The notes under the pieces: generated by a model
Seen by the model: the letters and a program-made list of their open reading frames with translations, nothing else
The model's database searches: none
What the model was told of the DNA's origin: nothing
Made by a program: the position numbers and the translations under genes
Shown: positions 11,064-21,854 of the stretch, in pieces
Position numbering within the stretch: position 1 is the stretch's first letter
Layout: every line of letters begins with the position of its first letter
NCBI GenBank assembly: GCA_003254925.1
Contig: QANZ01013908.1
Location: 1-64,000 of the forward strand
Direction of reading: 5' to 3'
DNA: 64,000 bases
From: Chamaecrista fasciculata
Lineage: Eukaryota; Streptophyta; Magnoliopsida; Fabales; Fabaceae

Positions 11064-11799
11064 TTCATACATATATATGAAAAAATACTTGAGTTTCTAT
11101 ACATATATATATGATTACAACTCTTTTGTTTGCCTTTTCTAATGTGTTTCTTCGAAAAAATTTTTACAATTGGCTTTTTTATTTACAAATTCATTATGTT
11201 CCTTTTTGTGGTTCATATCAGATAAATGCTCTATATATTTCAAGAAGATTATTGTAGCTTACAAACTCCTAGATGTTCTCTTATCAAACTCCCTAGCTTA
11301 AAAACTCACTACTCTGCAGTATATTGTTTTAACAATCCCTTACCTTGTATAGTGGACATTTATAGAATCGGCGTCCGTAGTTTATCTCCTTTTTGACAGT
11401 CAAAATCACCACTCTCATTCCATCGTTCTCTTCCTTTGTCCTCTTCCTTCGTTAGCCTCTGTTTTTCAGACGTTTTAGGGTTAATGGGATGAATTCCGTT
11501 TTTTGTAGTGGGGATATGAGATGAGATATGTCGTTTTGCTTTCTGCCAGCTAACACAAGTAATTTGCTGAAGGAGCAAATACTTAACGTGCCACCTAATG
11601 AGATTAACAGCCAACTCAGCACAGACGTTAAGTGCATTTGACAGATCTGAACGGAAGGACTAACTTGTTTAAACGTCAGTATCTTTCAGGGACTAAAAGT
11701 GATATTTCCATCATTCAGGGACTAAAGTGCCAGTACGTGTATCTTTCAGGGACTGACTTGCATGTTTTGTCCATAAAATTATATTTATTCAAACAATCA

Positions 11800-12146
11800 C
11801 TCGCTCATATTATATACGGAGGCTTTGCGTGTCCTAACGGGCACAGAAATATGCATGTAACAATAGAATTATTAAAATTTTAAATTATATTATAATATAA
11901 TTGTTAATTTTATTATATTTTAAAATAATAAAAATTTTAATCTATTAATTTTCTTCTATTTTCTTTTTTAATAATTTAATAAAAATTTCAAAAAATAAGA
12001 ATGCAAAAATTAAACTTGAACGTGGGAGGAGGGGATGTGGGTTGCATTTTGTTCGTAGGGATGTTTTTACATAGATGTGGGATTGATTTTTTTTTTTAAT
12101 ATTTATTTTCATGTATTATATTTAAAATAATTTATTTTATATTATA
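11800..12146. repeat. Dispersed repeat, interrupted by the assembly gap
   Basis: The phrase GGCTTTGCGTGTCCTAACGG near 11821 and the stretch TTTAAAATAATTTATTTTAT before the gap have close counterparts at about 42665 and 42850, in the same order. The segment after 12834 (ATATAATATAAGATATA) matches the DNA near 42905. The two loci are therefore copies of one repeat; here it is split by a gap and a MITE. Element class unknown. Confidence 0.6.
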
Positions 12147-12586
12147 NNNNNNNNNNNNNNNNNNNNNNNNNNNNNNNNNNNNNNNNNNNNNNNNNNNNNN
12201 NNNNNNNNNNNNNNNNNNNNNNNNNNNNNNNNNNNNNNNNNNNNNNNNNNNNNNNNNNNNNNNNNNNNNNNNNNNNNNNNNNNNNNNNNNNNNNNNNNNN
12301 NNNNNNNNNNNNNNNNNNNNNNNNNNNNNNNNNNNNNNNNNNNNNNNNNNNNNNNNNNNNNNNNNNNNNNNNNNNNNNNNNNNNNNNNNNNNNNNNNNNN
12401 NNNNNNNNNNNNNNNNNNNNNNNNNNNNNNNNNNNNNNNNNNNNNNNNNNNNNNNNNNNNNNNNNNNNNNNNNNNNNNNNNNNNNNNNNNNNNNNNNNNN
12501 NNNNNNNNNNNNNNNNNNNNNNNNNNNNNNNNNNNNNNNNNNNNNNNNNNNNNNNNNNNNNNNNNNNNNNNNNNNNNNNNNNNNNN
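12147..12586. other. Assembly gap (440 N)
   Basis: Unsequenced run of N. Its right edge coincides with the first base of a MITE inverted repeat. Reading frames crossing it are meaningless. Confidence 1.
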
Positions 12587-12833
12587 AAACCCCCTTTTTG
12601 GTCCCTCAATTGTTACTGAGTCGAGGATTTGGTCCCTCAACTAAGCATTTAACGGCCACCTAAGCAGATAACGGTGACACGTCATCACTTAACACCTCTA
12701 TCACTAACGGACCAGACGTGAGGGACCAAAACGTAAACGGGATTGTACAATTGAGGGACTGAGTTGTAGTTTCCCACAATTGAGGGACCGATTCCTTGAC
12801 TCAGTAACAATTGAGGGACCAAAAAGGGGTTTG
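12587..12833. mobile_element. MITE with GGTCCCTCAATTG termini, copy 1
   Basis: Inverted repeats AAACCCC-TTTTTGGTCCCTCAATTGTTACTGAGTC at both ends enclose a core with AACGGACCAGACGTG. A second copy in the opposite orientation lies at 47647-47894. No coding capacity. The gap at its left edge prevents a target duplication check. Confidence 0.85.
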
Positions 12834-13708
12834 CTATATAATATAAGATATATATACAGTTTTCACTCTATTTTTATTTGATTGCATAGTGTGGTAATTT
12901 GCATGTCAAGCCACCGTCACAGAGAAGCAACTTTTATTTTGATTTTTCACATGATAATAATATTTGAGATATTGACGACTATTAAATGTGAATATTTTTT
13001 AATAGAAACTCAAAAATTAGGTTTTGATTGAAAGTTTTTAAGAGAGTAAGGTATGGTGGTCATTAGTGGAGTGAGGTGGGTTAGTTGGTTAGATAAACCA
13101 TTTCATTGTTGATTGAGAGTTTAATAAAAAATAATGATAAATTATTTTCTATTAATTAGATATTATAATATTAGTATTGAGGTTAAATTTGAAATTTTCA
13201 ATAATATCTTTATAAAGAGATAATAAAAATTTATATTTAAAATTTGAAAATATGATAAGATTAAAAGAGAAAATAAAAAATATTAAAGTTTCAAATAATT
13301 TCAAACCCGGAATTTAAATTTCAATAAGCATTTAAATGATTTGCAAATCATCTTAAATCACCTCGCACCATTTAGTAATCAAACTCACAATCAATAGTTT
13401 AGATCTCTAAACCTCCTTAGTCTTGATACCACTCCCAAACCATCCTTTAAATTCCAATCATCCCAAAGTTTATTATGTTGGGAAAGAATAGACTTTTCTG
13501 CTAGTCTTAACCTTTCTTGGTATAGAATAGAAGCAACTTCCAAGATTGCAATAGATATGAAACATCAAAGTCAGTAATCAAGTTGGTTCTGATTTAATTT
13601 AACATTTACCAGTTAAGTTCCATTATAAATATTCTCTCATATCAAGTTGAAAAATAAAACTAACGAAAATTGCCAAATACTCGAAGAGCTCTACAAAAAA
13701 AAAAAGGG
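12834..13708. other. Non-coding AT-rich DNA
   Basis: No gene, RNA or bounded element recognised. Confidence 0.45.
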
Positions 13709-14140
13709 TAAATTATACTTTGGTACCCTGTGGTTTGACCCTATTTCACTTTGGTACCCTGTGGTATTCTCCATTAACACTTTGGTACCCTTTGGAGTTA
13801 TTTTGTAATTTTAACCATGATAAATTTTGCAAAAATTATATATTGACCCCAAAAAGTTTTTAAAAAATTACAAATAGGTCCCTAGATACATATTATCTAG
13901 GGACTAAAATGAAAACTTTAAAAAAATTTAGGGGTCAATATGTAATTTTTGTTGTATTTTTTCTCTCATGTCTTTTGATCAAGTGAATTAGTCTTACATC
14001 TTTTTTTGTTATAAATTTGATCTCATAGCTTTGCAAAAAATTTCATTATTAGTCCTATAATGTGGAACTTTCTGCAAAGATATAAGATCAATTTTGTAAC
14101 TTGACCAAAAGATATGGGACAAAAGTACACTTTGGCCTTA
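13709..14140. mobile_element. Mosaic of two MITE fragments
   Basis: The left part starts GGGTAAATTATACTTTGGTACCC and continues with the same order of motifs as 58509-58940 (ACTTTGGTACCCTGTGG repeats, TTGACCCCAA, AGGGACTAAAATG). The right part (14030-14140, ending ACTTTGGCC) instead resembles the GGTCAAA family at 19281 and 54844. No target duplication was found, so this is a truncated or recombined remnant. Confidence 0.65.
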
Positions 14141-15514
14141 TATATACATACATATGAATATGATTGAATCTTTGACTCTCTATAACAGTAAATTGCTGTT
14201 ATAGCTTATATTTTTTATTGAGCAATTGCTGTTATAGCTTTGGATTCTACCTTACACCATCAATCCTAACGAGATGTGAATATATAGATTTAATTACGAG
14301 ATTTAATAAAAAAAAATAATGTAAACTATAAAGATTTATAAGTTAATTTTTTTTTTGTGGTACTTAAGAGGACTAAAAAGCAAAACTAAGGCCAAACAAA
14401 GGCAACACTAGCAATTTCCGCAAGCAGGGTAAGCCTAACTTCATGAAGGTCTTCTTTTTTTAAATTTCCACTAAAATTATTTGAGTTTAAAACTTGAAAA
14501 TTAAAACTTCAACCATGTCATGACCACTTTAACTTAATGGAAAAATAAAGGTGCACAAATAAATGGCTAACATAATAGCTATATAGCTTTGGATTCTTCT
14601 TTGCATCATAAGTATAAAGAAGTTGGAAGGCTCAGAAGCATGCACACCATATAATTGAAAGTATACTGAAAAAGCATTATAAAGCTATCCAATACATACC
14701 ATACCAATTAACAAGCATTGACTCCCAACGTAAGATCCCTCTCCCTTGGATTCCAATTCCATTTTCACACAAAGGCAAAACAGATGATGCAAAAGAAGAA
14801 ATGCATATAAGTGGAAAAAATACCACAAGAAGAAGAAGAAGAAGAAGAATGGAACAAAGTGACACAATAATATCCTTTTTAATTTTCCCATCTAATCTAA
14901 GAAAATATGTATTCATCATCAATATTAAACAACATATATAGACCCAAAAGAAAAGAAGAAGAAAAAAATTACAAGTTAGCAAACTGAGCTATCCAAGCTC
15001 CACTTTCTTTTTTTTCTTTTTTTTTTCCTCTCCTTCCTATTTGACCAACCAATTAAAGGGGTTCATAGATACAAAACCAATCTTTTGAACCCATAAAAGG
15101 ACTATGTCATTGGATGCTCCCTCCACCCAAGACATATAATAAAAGTTTAATTAGTAAAAGTCGTCAGTGTAAGGCAGAATCCAAAGCTCCAATTCTTCAG
15201 ATTCTAACCTGTTAATACAATGATGAATCAATGTGATCTTCCCCTACTTCTAAAAGCTACTTAATTACTTAAAAGAAATGAAAAAAAAAAAAAAGGAGGA
15301 CTATTTTCCTAACCGAAATAAACATGTATGTTCTTGGATTGATTGCTTGGCTCTGAAGTCTGATCATCATCATCATATTCTGCATTTTTTTTCCCTTGAA
15401 TGAGTATTAATTATAACTTAAAAATGCTTCCTTTTTCTTCTTCTTCCCCATCTTTGTTCTTGACCCTTTTCTCACCAGATTTCAATGTGGTTAATTAACA
15501 GAATGAAGAGGTAA
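14141..15514. other. 3' flank of the RNA-binding protein gene
   Basis: No coding region. Contains a (GAA)n run at about 14826-14849 and a pyrimidine-rich stretch near 15006-15030. The 3' UTR of the minus-strand gene should lie just left of 15515. Confidence 0.5.
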
Positions 15515-17337
15515 TTAAGTTGAAGAGCTTTGTTCAGAAGATGAAACTACAGAGGCTTGTGAGGCACCTGCTCCCACCGTTGCTGGCTGAACCCTCCCTG
15601 AATATATAAATAAATGTGTAAACATACACACACACATATAGATACATAGCTAATTGACATACTTATAAAGAAGAGAAAACTTATTTTCTGGTCTTTGAAT
15701 TTGTCATAAAACTAAGATTTTTGTGTTCGGATATTGAAGATACCCTTTTCGGTCCCTAATTGTTATTTTTATAAAAAAAAAAATCATTGACTAAATAGTT
15801 AGTGTTTTATAATAAAATCAGGGACCAAAAAGTGTATTTCCGATGTCCAGGGACTAAATATTAGTTTTCGGATATATTTAAGGACTGAAAAGTAGGTTTA
15901 GTATAGATTATAAGGTGATGATGATCACCTTCATTAGTAGATGGCATTGGCATTGAAGAAGGAAATGAGAGGATCCCTGGAGAAGTAGAGGCATAATGCT
16001 GCTGATGAAGAAATGGAAATTGCACCATTTGGGGATACTGAACTCCAAAACCATGGTGGCTAGAGCTGCTTTGACCATATTGAGAATAGAAAGGATATAT
16101 GTTATTATTGATAAATCCTGAAGGCCCAGATGCCCCTGAAGCTGGATAGTATGGTGAAAATTGTTGACCCCCATACACACTGTAATAGTTCTGCACAACA
16201 TAACGTTAAGTAAATTCTCAATTCTGGAGATATATAAGAGTAAACCTATTTTTTTAGTCCCTAAATTTGCCCTGAAACTGTGATTTAGTTCCTGCATATT
16301 GATTTTCTGGTCTCTGATATTCTTACAAACCTTAATGGCTAAATAGTTGATATTTATAAAAGAAAAATTATGGACCAAAAAATATATTTCTAATATATAG
16401 GGACTAAATTATAGTTTTGAGACTGATTTAAGAACTAAAAGACAGATTTAACATGCTAGATGTGATCAAGGTCAAAATGTGAATAATTTTGAGCATTGGT
16501 TACATAGATACCTACCATGGGATACATGGATTCTTGTGAATATCCAGAATATCTGTGAGTAAGATCCAAAGAATTAACATAAATCAGGGGAGAAAGAAAG
16601 AAAACTTATGAGAAACAACATGCAAAAGAGGGAAAAAAAAACACAACCACATTTTATGTTATATATATGTTAGTGTTTTATGTGTTTTTGTTTACCCATA
16701 AGCTGAATATGGAAATGCAGGTTGACGGAAAAGAGCAGAGGAAGAAGCATGATATGCAGGTGAACTCATCATTCCAGGTGATGCTCTGAATCGCCCTGAA
16801 GAACCAAAATAATAATAAAAATAATAATTATAAGATTTAGGCTTAATTAGTTAGATATACTACTACTTGTAAATGTTAATTAATGAATTTAAGAAGAGAA
16901 AGATTAATTAGAGACCAAGTAGAGGAGTGGGTGGACGATTCTTGTTAGCACCAAGAGAAGCAAGATTGCAATTTGCTCTTCTGCCATCAATAACTGGAGA
17001 TGGGTTTTGACATGCTCGCATGGCTGCTTCTGGATCCTTAAATGTCACCTTCAAGACAAAAGAAAAAAACATGACACACATCATCATCATTATCATCAAA
17101 TGAATGAAATTAGCAAAGAAGAAGATGAAAAATTGATATTGGGAAGCTTACAAAGCCATAGCCTTTGGATCTGCCAGTGTTCTTGTCTGTGATAACAACA
17201 GCTTCAAGGATTTCTCCGAACTGCTCAAAATACCTTCTCATTGTGTCTCTTTGAGTCTCCCAAGCAAGCCCTCCCACGAAGATTTTTGTGAATGTTGTGT
17301 CGTTGTATTGTTGTTGGAATTGCCTTTGTTGAGACAT
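15515..17337 (-). CDS. Single-RRM RNA-binding protein, RBM24/38-like
   Basis: Six exons: 17152-17337, 16916-17048, 16696-16795, 16516-16552, 15929-16190, 15515-15597. All introns are GT-AG and the phases (0,1,2,0,1) agree. The product is 266 residues from ATG at 17337. Residues about 17-95 form an RRM with RNP2 KIFVGGL and RNP1 [11 protein letters not shown], the latter split by the first intron. RRMs of this kind bind single-stranded RNA. The rest is low-complexity, rich in Gly, Ser, Tyr, Gln and Pro, and ends in SSSEQSSST. This layout matches plant proteins annotated as RNA-binding protein 24-like; in animals RBM24/38 act in splicing and mRNA stability, so a post-transcriptional role is inferred. 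The 37-base exon 4 is unusually short. Two related MITEs lie in the introns on each side of exon 5. Confidence 0.95.
15676..15902. mobile_element. MITE in intron 5 of the RNA-binding protein gene
   Basis: Terminal regions TTATTTTCTGGTCTTTGAA and TTAAGGACTGAAAAGTAGG are imperfect inverted repeats; internal GGTCCCTAATTG and CAGGGACCAAAAA match 16236-16450 in the same orientation. It ends about 26 bases from the exon 5 donor. No clean target duplication seen. Confidence 0.65.
16236..16450. mobile_element. MITE in intron 4 of the RNA-binding protein gene
   Basis: Starts GTAAACCTATTTTTTTAGTCC and ends ACTAAAAGACAGATTTA, an imperfect inverted pair. Alignable along most of its length with 15676-15902, including GACTAAATAGTTGATATTTA versus GACTAAATAGTTAGTGTTTT. 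Confidence 0.65.
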
Positions 17338-18385
17338 TTTCAAAACCCACAAAGATCAATCGAATAACCCCAAAAATATATGAGAGGGCTTAAGGCCTAT
17401 ATATATTTATATGTGTGTGTGTATTATTATAGTTGTTGTTGTTGTTATTATGATAAAGCTGGAAAGCCGGTATTTGTTTGATGAAGATCACATCAATAGG
17501 AAAAAGGGAAAAGAAAACCAAAAAAATGAAAAAGAAAGGAGGGGGTTATGTTATGAATTGAACCACTCGTGCACACGCGTGATTCTGTTTTGTTTTCTTT
17601 AAGAAAATGGGGGGTATTTTGTTGAGGCTAAAAATTGAAACTTTAGATTTTTTTTTCTCACATCATCAACGATTCCACAACAACCCCTCTTCAGATTCCT
17701 CAACTATGATACCTTCTAACGAGAAAGAAGAAGAAGAAGAAGAAGAGGAATTGAAGAAGAAGAAGAAGAAGATGATGATGATGATGATGGAGACGACAAA
17801 AAAGCTGCTAGTGGGCACCCACGAATTGGGTGTCCAATGAAATGTGCAACAAGACCAAAACACCCAACTTTTTTCGCTGTATCACCCACTTTTTCTTTCT
17901 CTCTCTTGTTTATATTATACATAATAATGATAATAATAATAATATATTTGTGGGAGGTGGGTCTTGGTAAAACATTTCTCTGCCTGCTTGCTTCGCTGTC
18001 TTCAATTCAATTCAATTCAAACCTTTTTTTTTTCTTTTCTTTTAAACGTTGATTGATATTGCTATTTGCTGGGCTGGCTTCTTTCTTTGCTTGCTTGCTT
18101 GCTCTCTTATCTGTTATTGTGATTCCCAGAAAATTTTGTGACTTTTCTTTTGATTTGTGTGTGTTTATGTGTGTGTGTGTTGTATGGATGTACGTTTGTG
18201 TTTGTTTGGGTTTCACGACGTTGGTCTCCCCTGCAATTCTATTAACGGTGAAAAGTACAGGAAATGAGATAGTGGTCTTTCTCTTCTGTGGGCCAATAGT
18301 TTCCGGCACAACCTTCTATATTCTCTTCTCATTATTTTCTTTTCTTGGGAATTTCAATCCAAATTAAATTTACATTCTGTAAATA
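17338..18385. other. 5' flank of the RNA-binding protein gene
   Basis: Upstream region of a minus-strand gene, with simple repeats and pyrimidine tracts. GAA/GAT-rich runs occupy about 17726-17790; TG-rich DNA lies at 18157-18182. Several long low-complexity open frames here read through repeats on both strands and are not genes. Confidence 0.5.
17726..17790. repeat. (GAA)n and (GAT)n microsatellite cluster
   Basis: Two GAA runs (from 17727 and from 17754) followed by ATG/GAT repeats. About 500 bases upstream of the start codon of the minus-strand RRM gene. Confidence 0.9.
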
Positions 18386-18389
18386 TATA

Positions 18390-18770
18390 AATAGTAAACT
18401 AATAATTGAGTGCTTAAAACATTATCAAATTGATAATTCACTCCTTCAAATATTAAAATACCAAGAAGTGTTTGAGCCACTGATAAACTAACTACATGAG
18501 TCATAGAGTCGGCACTATTGGGAGGAGGGTTTTAACTATTCGCTCCTAACTCGAATGGAATTAATCTTCACATAGAACGTTACATGGATAGGTGGAGAAT
18601 ACTTATTGTTTATATGAAAAATATTGAAAAATACAGTCTATAAAATGATATATTTTTTAGTCCTTAAAAGATTAAATAACATATTCATTAGTCGATAAAT
18701 TTAATCTTTTAACAATTGAATTATCTGCTGGATAATTTTTTAAAAACTAAATTATTAGTTTAGGCTCTCT
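18390..18770. mobile_element. Degenerate MITE split by a SINE-like insertion
   Basis: Outer parts read TAGTAAACTAATAATTGAG (left) and ATTATTAGTTTAGG (right), the AGAGTAAACTAATAATT end type also seen at 21855-22365 and 31696-31951. The middle (about 18480-18610) is unrelated to those and resembles the SINE at 24375. Confidence 0.5.
18480..18610 (+). mobile_element. SINE-like fragment
   Basis: Shares with the SINE at 24375 the order AGTC-ATATTG-TGGAGGA, GA-ATTAAT and GTTACA-GGATAGG-GGAGAA near the 3' end. No A tail or target duplication remains. Confidence 0.5.
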
Positions 18771-19280
18771 CTCTTTTATGTTCTTTCTAAAATTCCATAA
18801 CCACCCTCTTCCTCATCTCTGTAATTCACTAACCTTCTCCTAACTCATTCCATTTCTCTTTTCTTTTCTTTTTCTCTAAATCTAGACTCGATCTATTATT
18901 AGAAATCACTTAATCTAGTTTAGGGTTTAGTCATCAATAAGACTCGTCATCCTGCTCTACAAATATGTTATGTGAAAATTAAATCATACTCATTTTTTTT
19001 TTTTATTATTCAGCTTGTGTTATCAAATTTATATTCCGACTCAAGTATCCAAATTCTGTTATTTCACTTATAAATCCAGTTTTAGTTATTATTTTAATTC
19101 ACTATATAATTTAAAAGGTTCCAATCTTTTTAAGCACAAAACCAATAGGATTGAGTTAATAATGAGTTACCATTCATTAGAAAATTCTATTAAGGAAAGA
19201 AAAAGGGATACTTTTATTCATCGACCATTGTCCATAAACAATATATGCACAAGTAAATTACCTATGGAATATTATATATA

Positions 19281-19692
19281 GTTCAAACTACACTTTTGAT
19301 TCTATAACTTTTGCTTAAGTCTCAATTTGGTCCCATAACTTTTTTTGTTACTCTTTTGGTCCTATATCTTTTGCTTAGGTTGTAGATTTGGTCTCGTGTT
19401 ACACTTTTAGTCTCATATATATGGGTCAAATTACATAATTTGCCTCATATTTTTTGGTCAAGTTACAAAATTGTTCTCATATCTTTAGGTCATGTGAGAC
19501 TGACGGTGAAACTTTTTGCAAAGATATGGAACCCGTTCTATAACTTAACCAAAAGATATGCAACCAAAAATGATATGAGACCAAATCTGCAACCTAAGCA
19601 AAAGATTTGTGACCAAAAGAGTAACAAAAAAAATTTATGGGACCAAATTGAGACTTGAATAAAGGTTATAGGATCAAAAGTGCATTTTGACC
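19281..19692. mobile_element. MULE-type MITE, 9-bp duplication TTATATATA
   Basis: Ends GTTCAAACTACACTTTTG and CAAAAGTGCATTTTGACC are inverted repeats flanked by exact TTATATATA at 19272-19280 and 19693-19701 (low-complexity, so weaker than other cases). The body consists of imperfect inverted arms with repeated GGTCCCATA/ATGGGACC phrases. Related to 34684-35006, 49571-50020 and 54844-55170. Confidence 0.75.
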
Positions 19693-19864
19693 TTATATAT
19701 ATGATACTCTTTAAAACTTGTTAAATTGAAACTTATCTTTACCACTGAACTTTTGACTTTTAGGATTTGTTTAATCCTATAAACTTTTCAATTAGTGCCG
19801 TTAACTAAGATGCAAATTCCTCATTTAATAATGATCATTAAAATATTAATTAATTGAGTTTCAT

Positions 19865-20361
19865 CATAGTGCAAAATACCGAACCGGTCATCAAACCGGT
19901 GGAAGGCTCGGGTCACTAGTTCAATAGTTCAACCGCTGGGTCACTGGTTTAACCGGTTGAGCCGGTTTACTTAAAAAATACATTTTTAAATATACATATT
20001 CATTAAATATAAAGTAAATATTAAACACTTTAGTACCTTTGGAGCTATTTTGCAATTTTAACCATAACAAGTTTTGTAAAAATTACATATTGACCCCAAA
20101 ATTTTTTTAAAGTTTTCATTTTAGTCCATCGACAATATGTATCCAGGGACTAATTTGTAATTTTTTGAAAATTTTTTGGGGTCAATAGGTAATTTTGCAA
20201 ACTTTGGCGGGTTAAACCGGTTCACGGTTCACCGGTTCAACCGCCGGTTGAACGGTGACTCACCGGTTCAACTGCAATCCGGTATTTTATTTTCTCCAGA
20301 CCGATCTGGGCTCCGGTTCACCGGTCGGACCGCCCGGTCCGGTCCGATTTTTAATACTATG
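19865..20361. mobile_element. hAT-like element, CCGG family copy 2
   Basis: Left end CATAGTGCAAAATACCGAACCGG, right end CCGGTCCGATTTTTAATACTATG, flanked by perfect 8-bp AGTTTCAT (19857-19864 and 20362-20369). The interior includes a segment (about 20020-20190) related to the middle of the 13709 and 58509 repeats, suggesting a nested fragment. Confidence 0.85.
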
Positions 20362-20855
20362 AGTTTCATAGAAATGAAATACATAGTATCTAATTAGATG
20401 CCCACATCTCAGCCACAATATATATATATATATATATCCATCGCAAGAAAATGAGAATTCACCCAATTACACATCCCAAAAGGAGCTCTTGATGTGTGGA
20501 ATTCAAGTTGGATTACATTAATTAACATCTCACCCATCAGCAGTAAGAGAAATTATACAAGAATATATATAAGTCTTAAAACTTAAAAGTTGCTGATTGT
20601 TAGAATAGTTTCTAGTTTTGGTAAAGCAAGGGAAATGTTTATAAACTAAGAAGTATGGTGTAGGGACACAATAACATGTTCAATTATTAAAATTAAATGA
20701 CATGACATGATATATAATTATATATATTTATTTCTTTTTTTTTGTAGGATGTATATTTATTTCAATAGTATACAAAAAATGAAAAGATAATTAAAGATGT
20801 CCATAAATTCTAATGAAAAATTTTAAAATTATAATATTTTTTCATAATAAATATA

Positions 20856-21069
20856 GGGTAATGCTAACGAATGTCCTTAGGTTACTCGTTAAGGTGTATT
20901 TATTACATTCTGAAAATGGAAATTCTACTTTGAAAAAGGAAATTTACCTCAGATTTTTTTTTTCAAAATTATTGCTTCATTAAAATTCTGAATTAAATTT
21001 CCTTTTTCAAAGTGGAATTTTCATTTTCAGAAGCAATAAATGCACCTTAAGCACTCGTTAGCATTACCC
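20856..21069. mobile_element. Hairpin MITE, GGGTAATGCTAACGA ends
   Basis: The 214-bp element folds on itself: GGGTAATGCTAACGAATG at the left pairs with the right-end CACTCGTTAGCATTACCC, and the pairing continues inward (AATGGAAATTCTACTTTG versus CAAAGTGGAATTTTCATT). Flanked by 9-bp ATAAATATA and ATAAATGTA (one mismatch), MULE-like. Confidence 0.85.
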
Positions 21070-21189
21070 ATAAATGTATCATATATGTTATTTTTTATCT
21101 TTTTCTTTGTCAAAAATAAAATATATATATATATATATTCTAAAATTTTTAATAATGTATTATATGCATGTTGTACAAGGTTAGATATG

Positions 21190-21375
21190 GATATCGAATA
21201 TGTATTTTTTTTTTATGAAAAACAAATGCATTCAAGGCATTTCACAGGCAATAATAGAAGCAATACAAAGAGATAAAAATTTCATTCAGACATTAAATCA
21301 TGGGGAGGAAATTGCAAATTTGGTCAAGTCGTGAACCGTAGAATTACACGCTCTATTAATAGAAGAGAAAGAAAC
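21190..21375. other. Possible reverse-oriented retroposon tail
   Basis: A T-run followed by ATGAAAAACAAATGCATTC and GC-richer unique sequence to about 21370 looks like an inserted reversed retroposon end, but no duplication or family match can be shown. Confidence 0.25.
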
Positions 21376-21854
21376 ACTATGAAAATAATTACAAAACCAT
21401 AAAATATTTTTAATAACAATATGAAAAAGAGAAAAATTTAAGTGGAAGGTTAAATATGGATATCGGATATGTATTTAAAAGAGTGATATTGCTCAATAAA
21501 ATTTATGTGCTTCATAGTTTATAAACGATGTATAATTGATATTTTAAAAAGTAAAAAAATAAATAAATAAATAGGAGAAGGGGCAATTGTGTCTTTTCAG
21601 AAGAAGGGTGTAATGGAAAAATACAGGGACACCCACTTGTAAGTTGTAATTAAGATATAGAGAGAGAAAGTAAAGAGAAGAGAGGGAAAGCGTGGAAAGC
21701 GGCGTCCAAAATGGTCAAATGGGTAAAAAGAAGATGGACCGAGAGAAATAATCACAAGATCTGACTATCTGACATAATGTTTCATTATTATTATTATTAC
21801 TATTCTTAATTTATTATTATCACCCAATTCTCATAAAATGCTTAATTAATAAAA

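Larger units (their letters stand above)
10377..11418 (-). pseudogene. GRF-type zinc-finger protein with C-terminal anchor, MULE cargo
   Basis: Minus-strand exons 11344-11418 (25 codons from ATG at 11418) and 10377-10676 (99 codons plus TAG) join in phase 0 across a GT-AG intron (donor AAG|GTAAGG, acceptor TTGCAG). The join reads NYGRRFYKCPLYK + DKHFSCGYFEWVD, the GR-F-C...C-FEW core of GRF zinc fingers. It is followed by two 30-residue acidic/basic modules, then a hydrophobic C-terminal stretch (FTCMVLVVTLASVIYFALG) that looks like a tail anchor. Plant GRF proteins of this small type are multi-copy. The first Cys-x-Cys of the finger is not in frame upstream (stop at 11452-11454), so the copy is truncated or frameshifted. 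Whether it is captured host sequence or a standing second MULE gene is open. Confidence 0.7.
5481..11772 (+). mobile_element. Mutator-like element (MULE) with two convergent genes
   Basis: Both ends are defined by terminal inverted repeats (left GACTAAACATGCAAC..., right inverted GGACAAAACATGCAAG...) that continue into CAGTCCCTGAAAGATAC, and by an exact 9-bp target duplication ATAAAATTA at 5472-5480 and 11773-11781. Weaker inverted similarity extends to roughly 5650 and 11590. Nine-base duplications are characteristic of Mutator elements. Length is 6292 bp. The plus strand carries a mudrA-type transposase gene (6642-9666). The right half carries a minus-strand GRF-type zinc-finger frame (10377-11418), so the two genes converge, the layout also seen in maize MuDR, whose second gene is unrelated. 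The element looks complete in structure but its transposase has two stops. Confidence 0.93.

Noticed and set aside
12137-12640. Open frames across the N run
   Set aside because: They consist of undetermined residues and are artefacts of the gap.
18053-18367. 104-residue hydrophobic frame upstream of the RRM gene
   Set aside because: Arises from T/G-rich simple sequence (TGTGTG, CTTGCTTGC); no membrane protein family resemblance.
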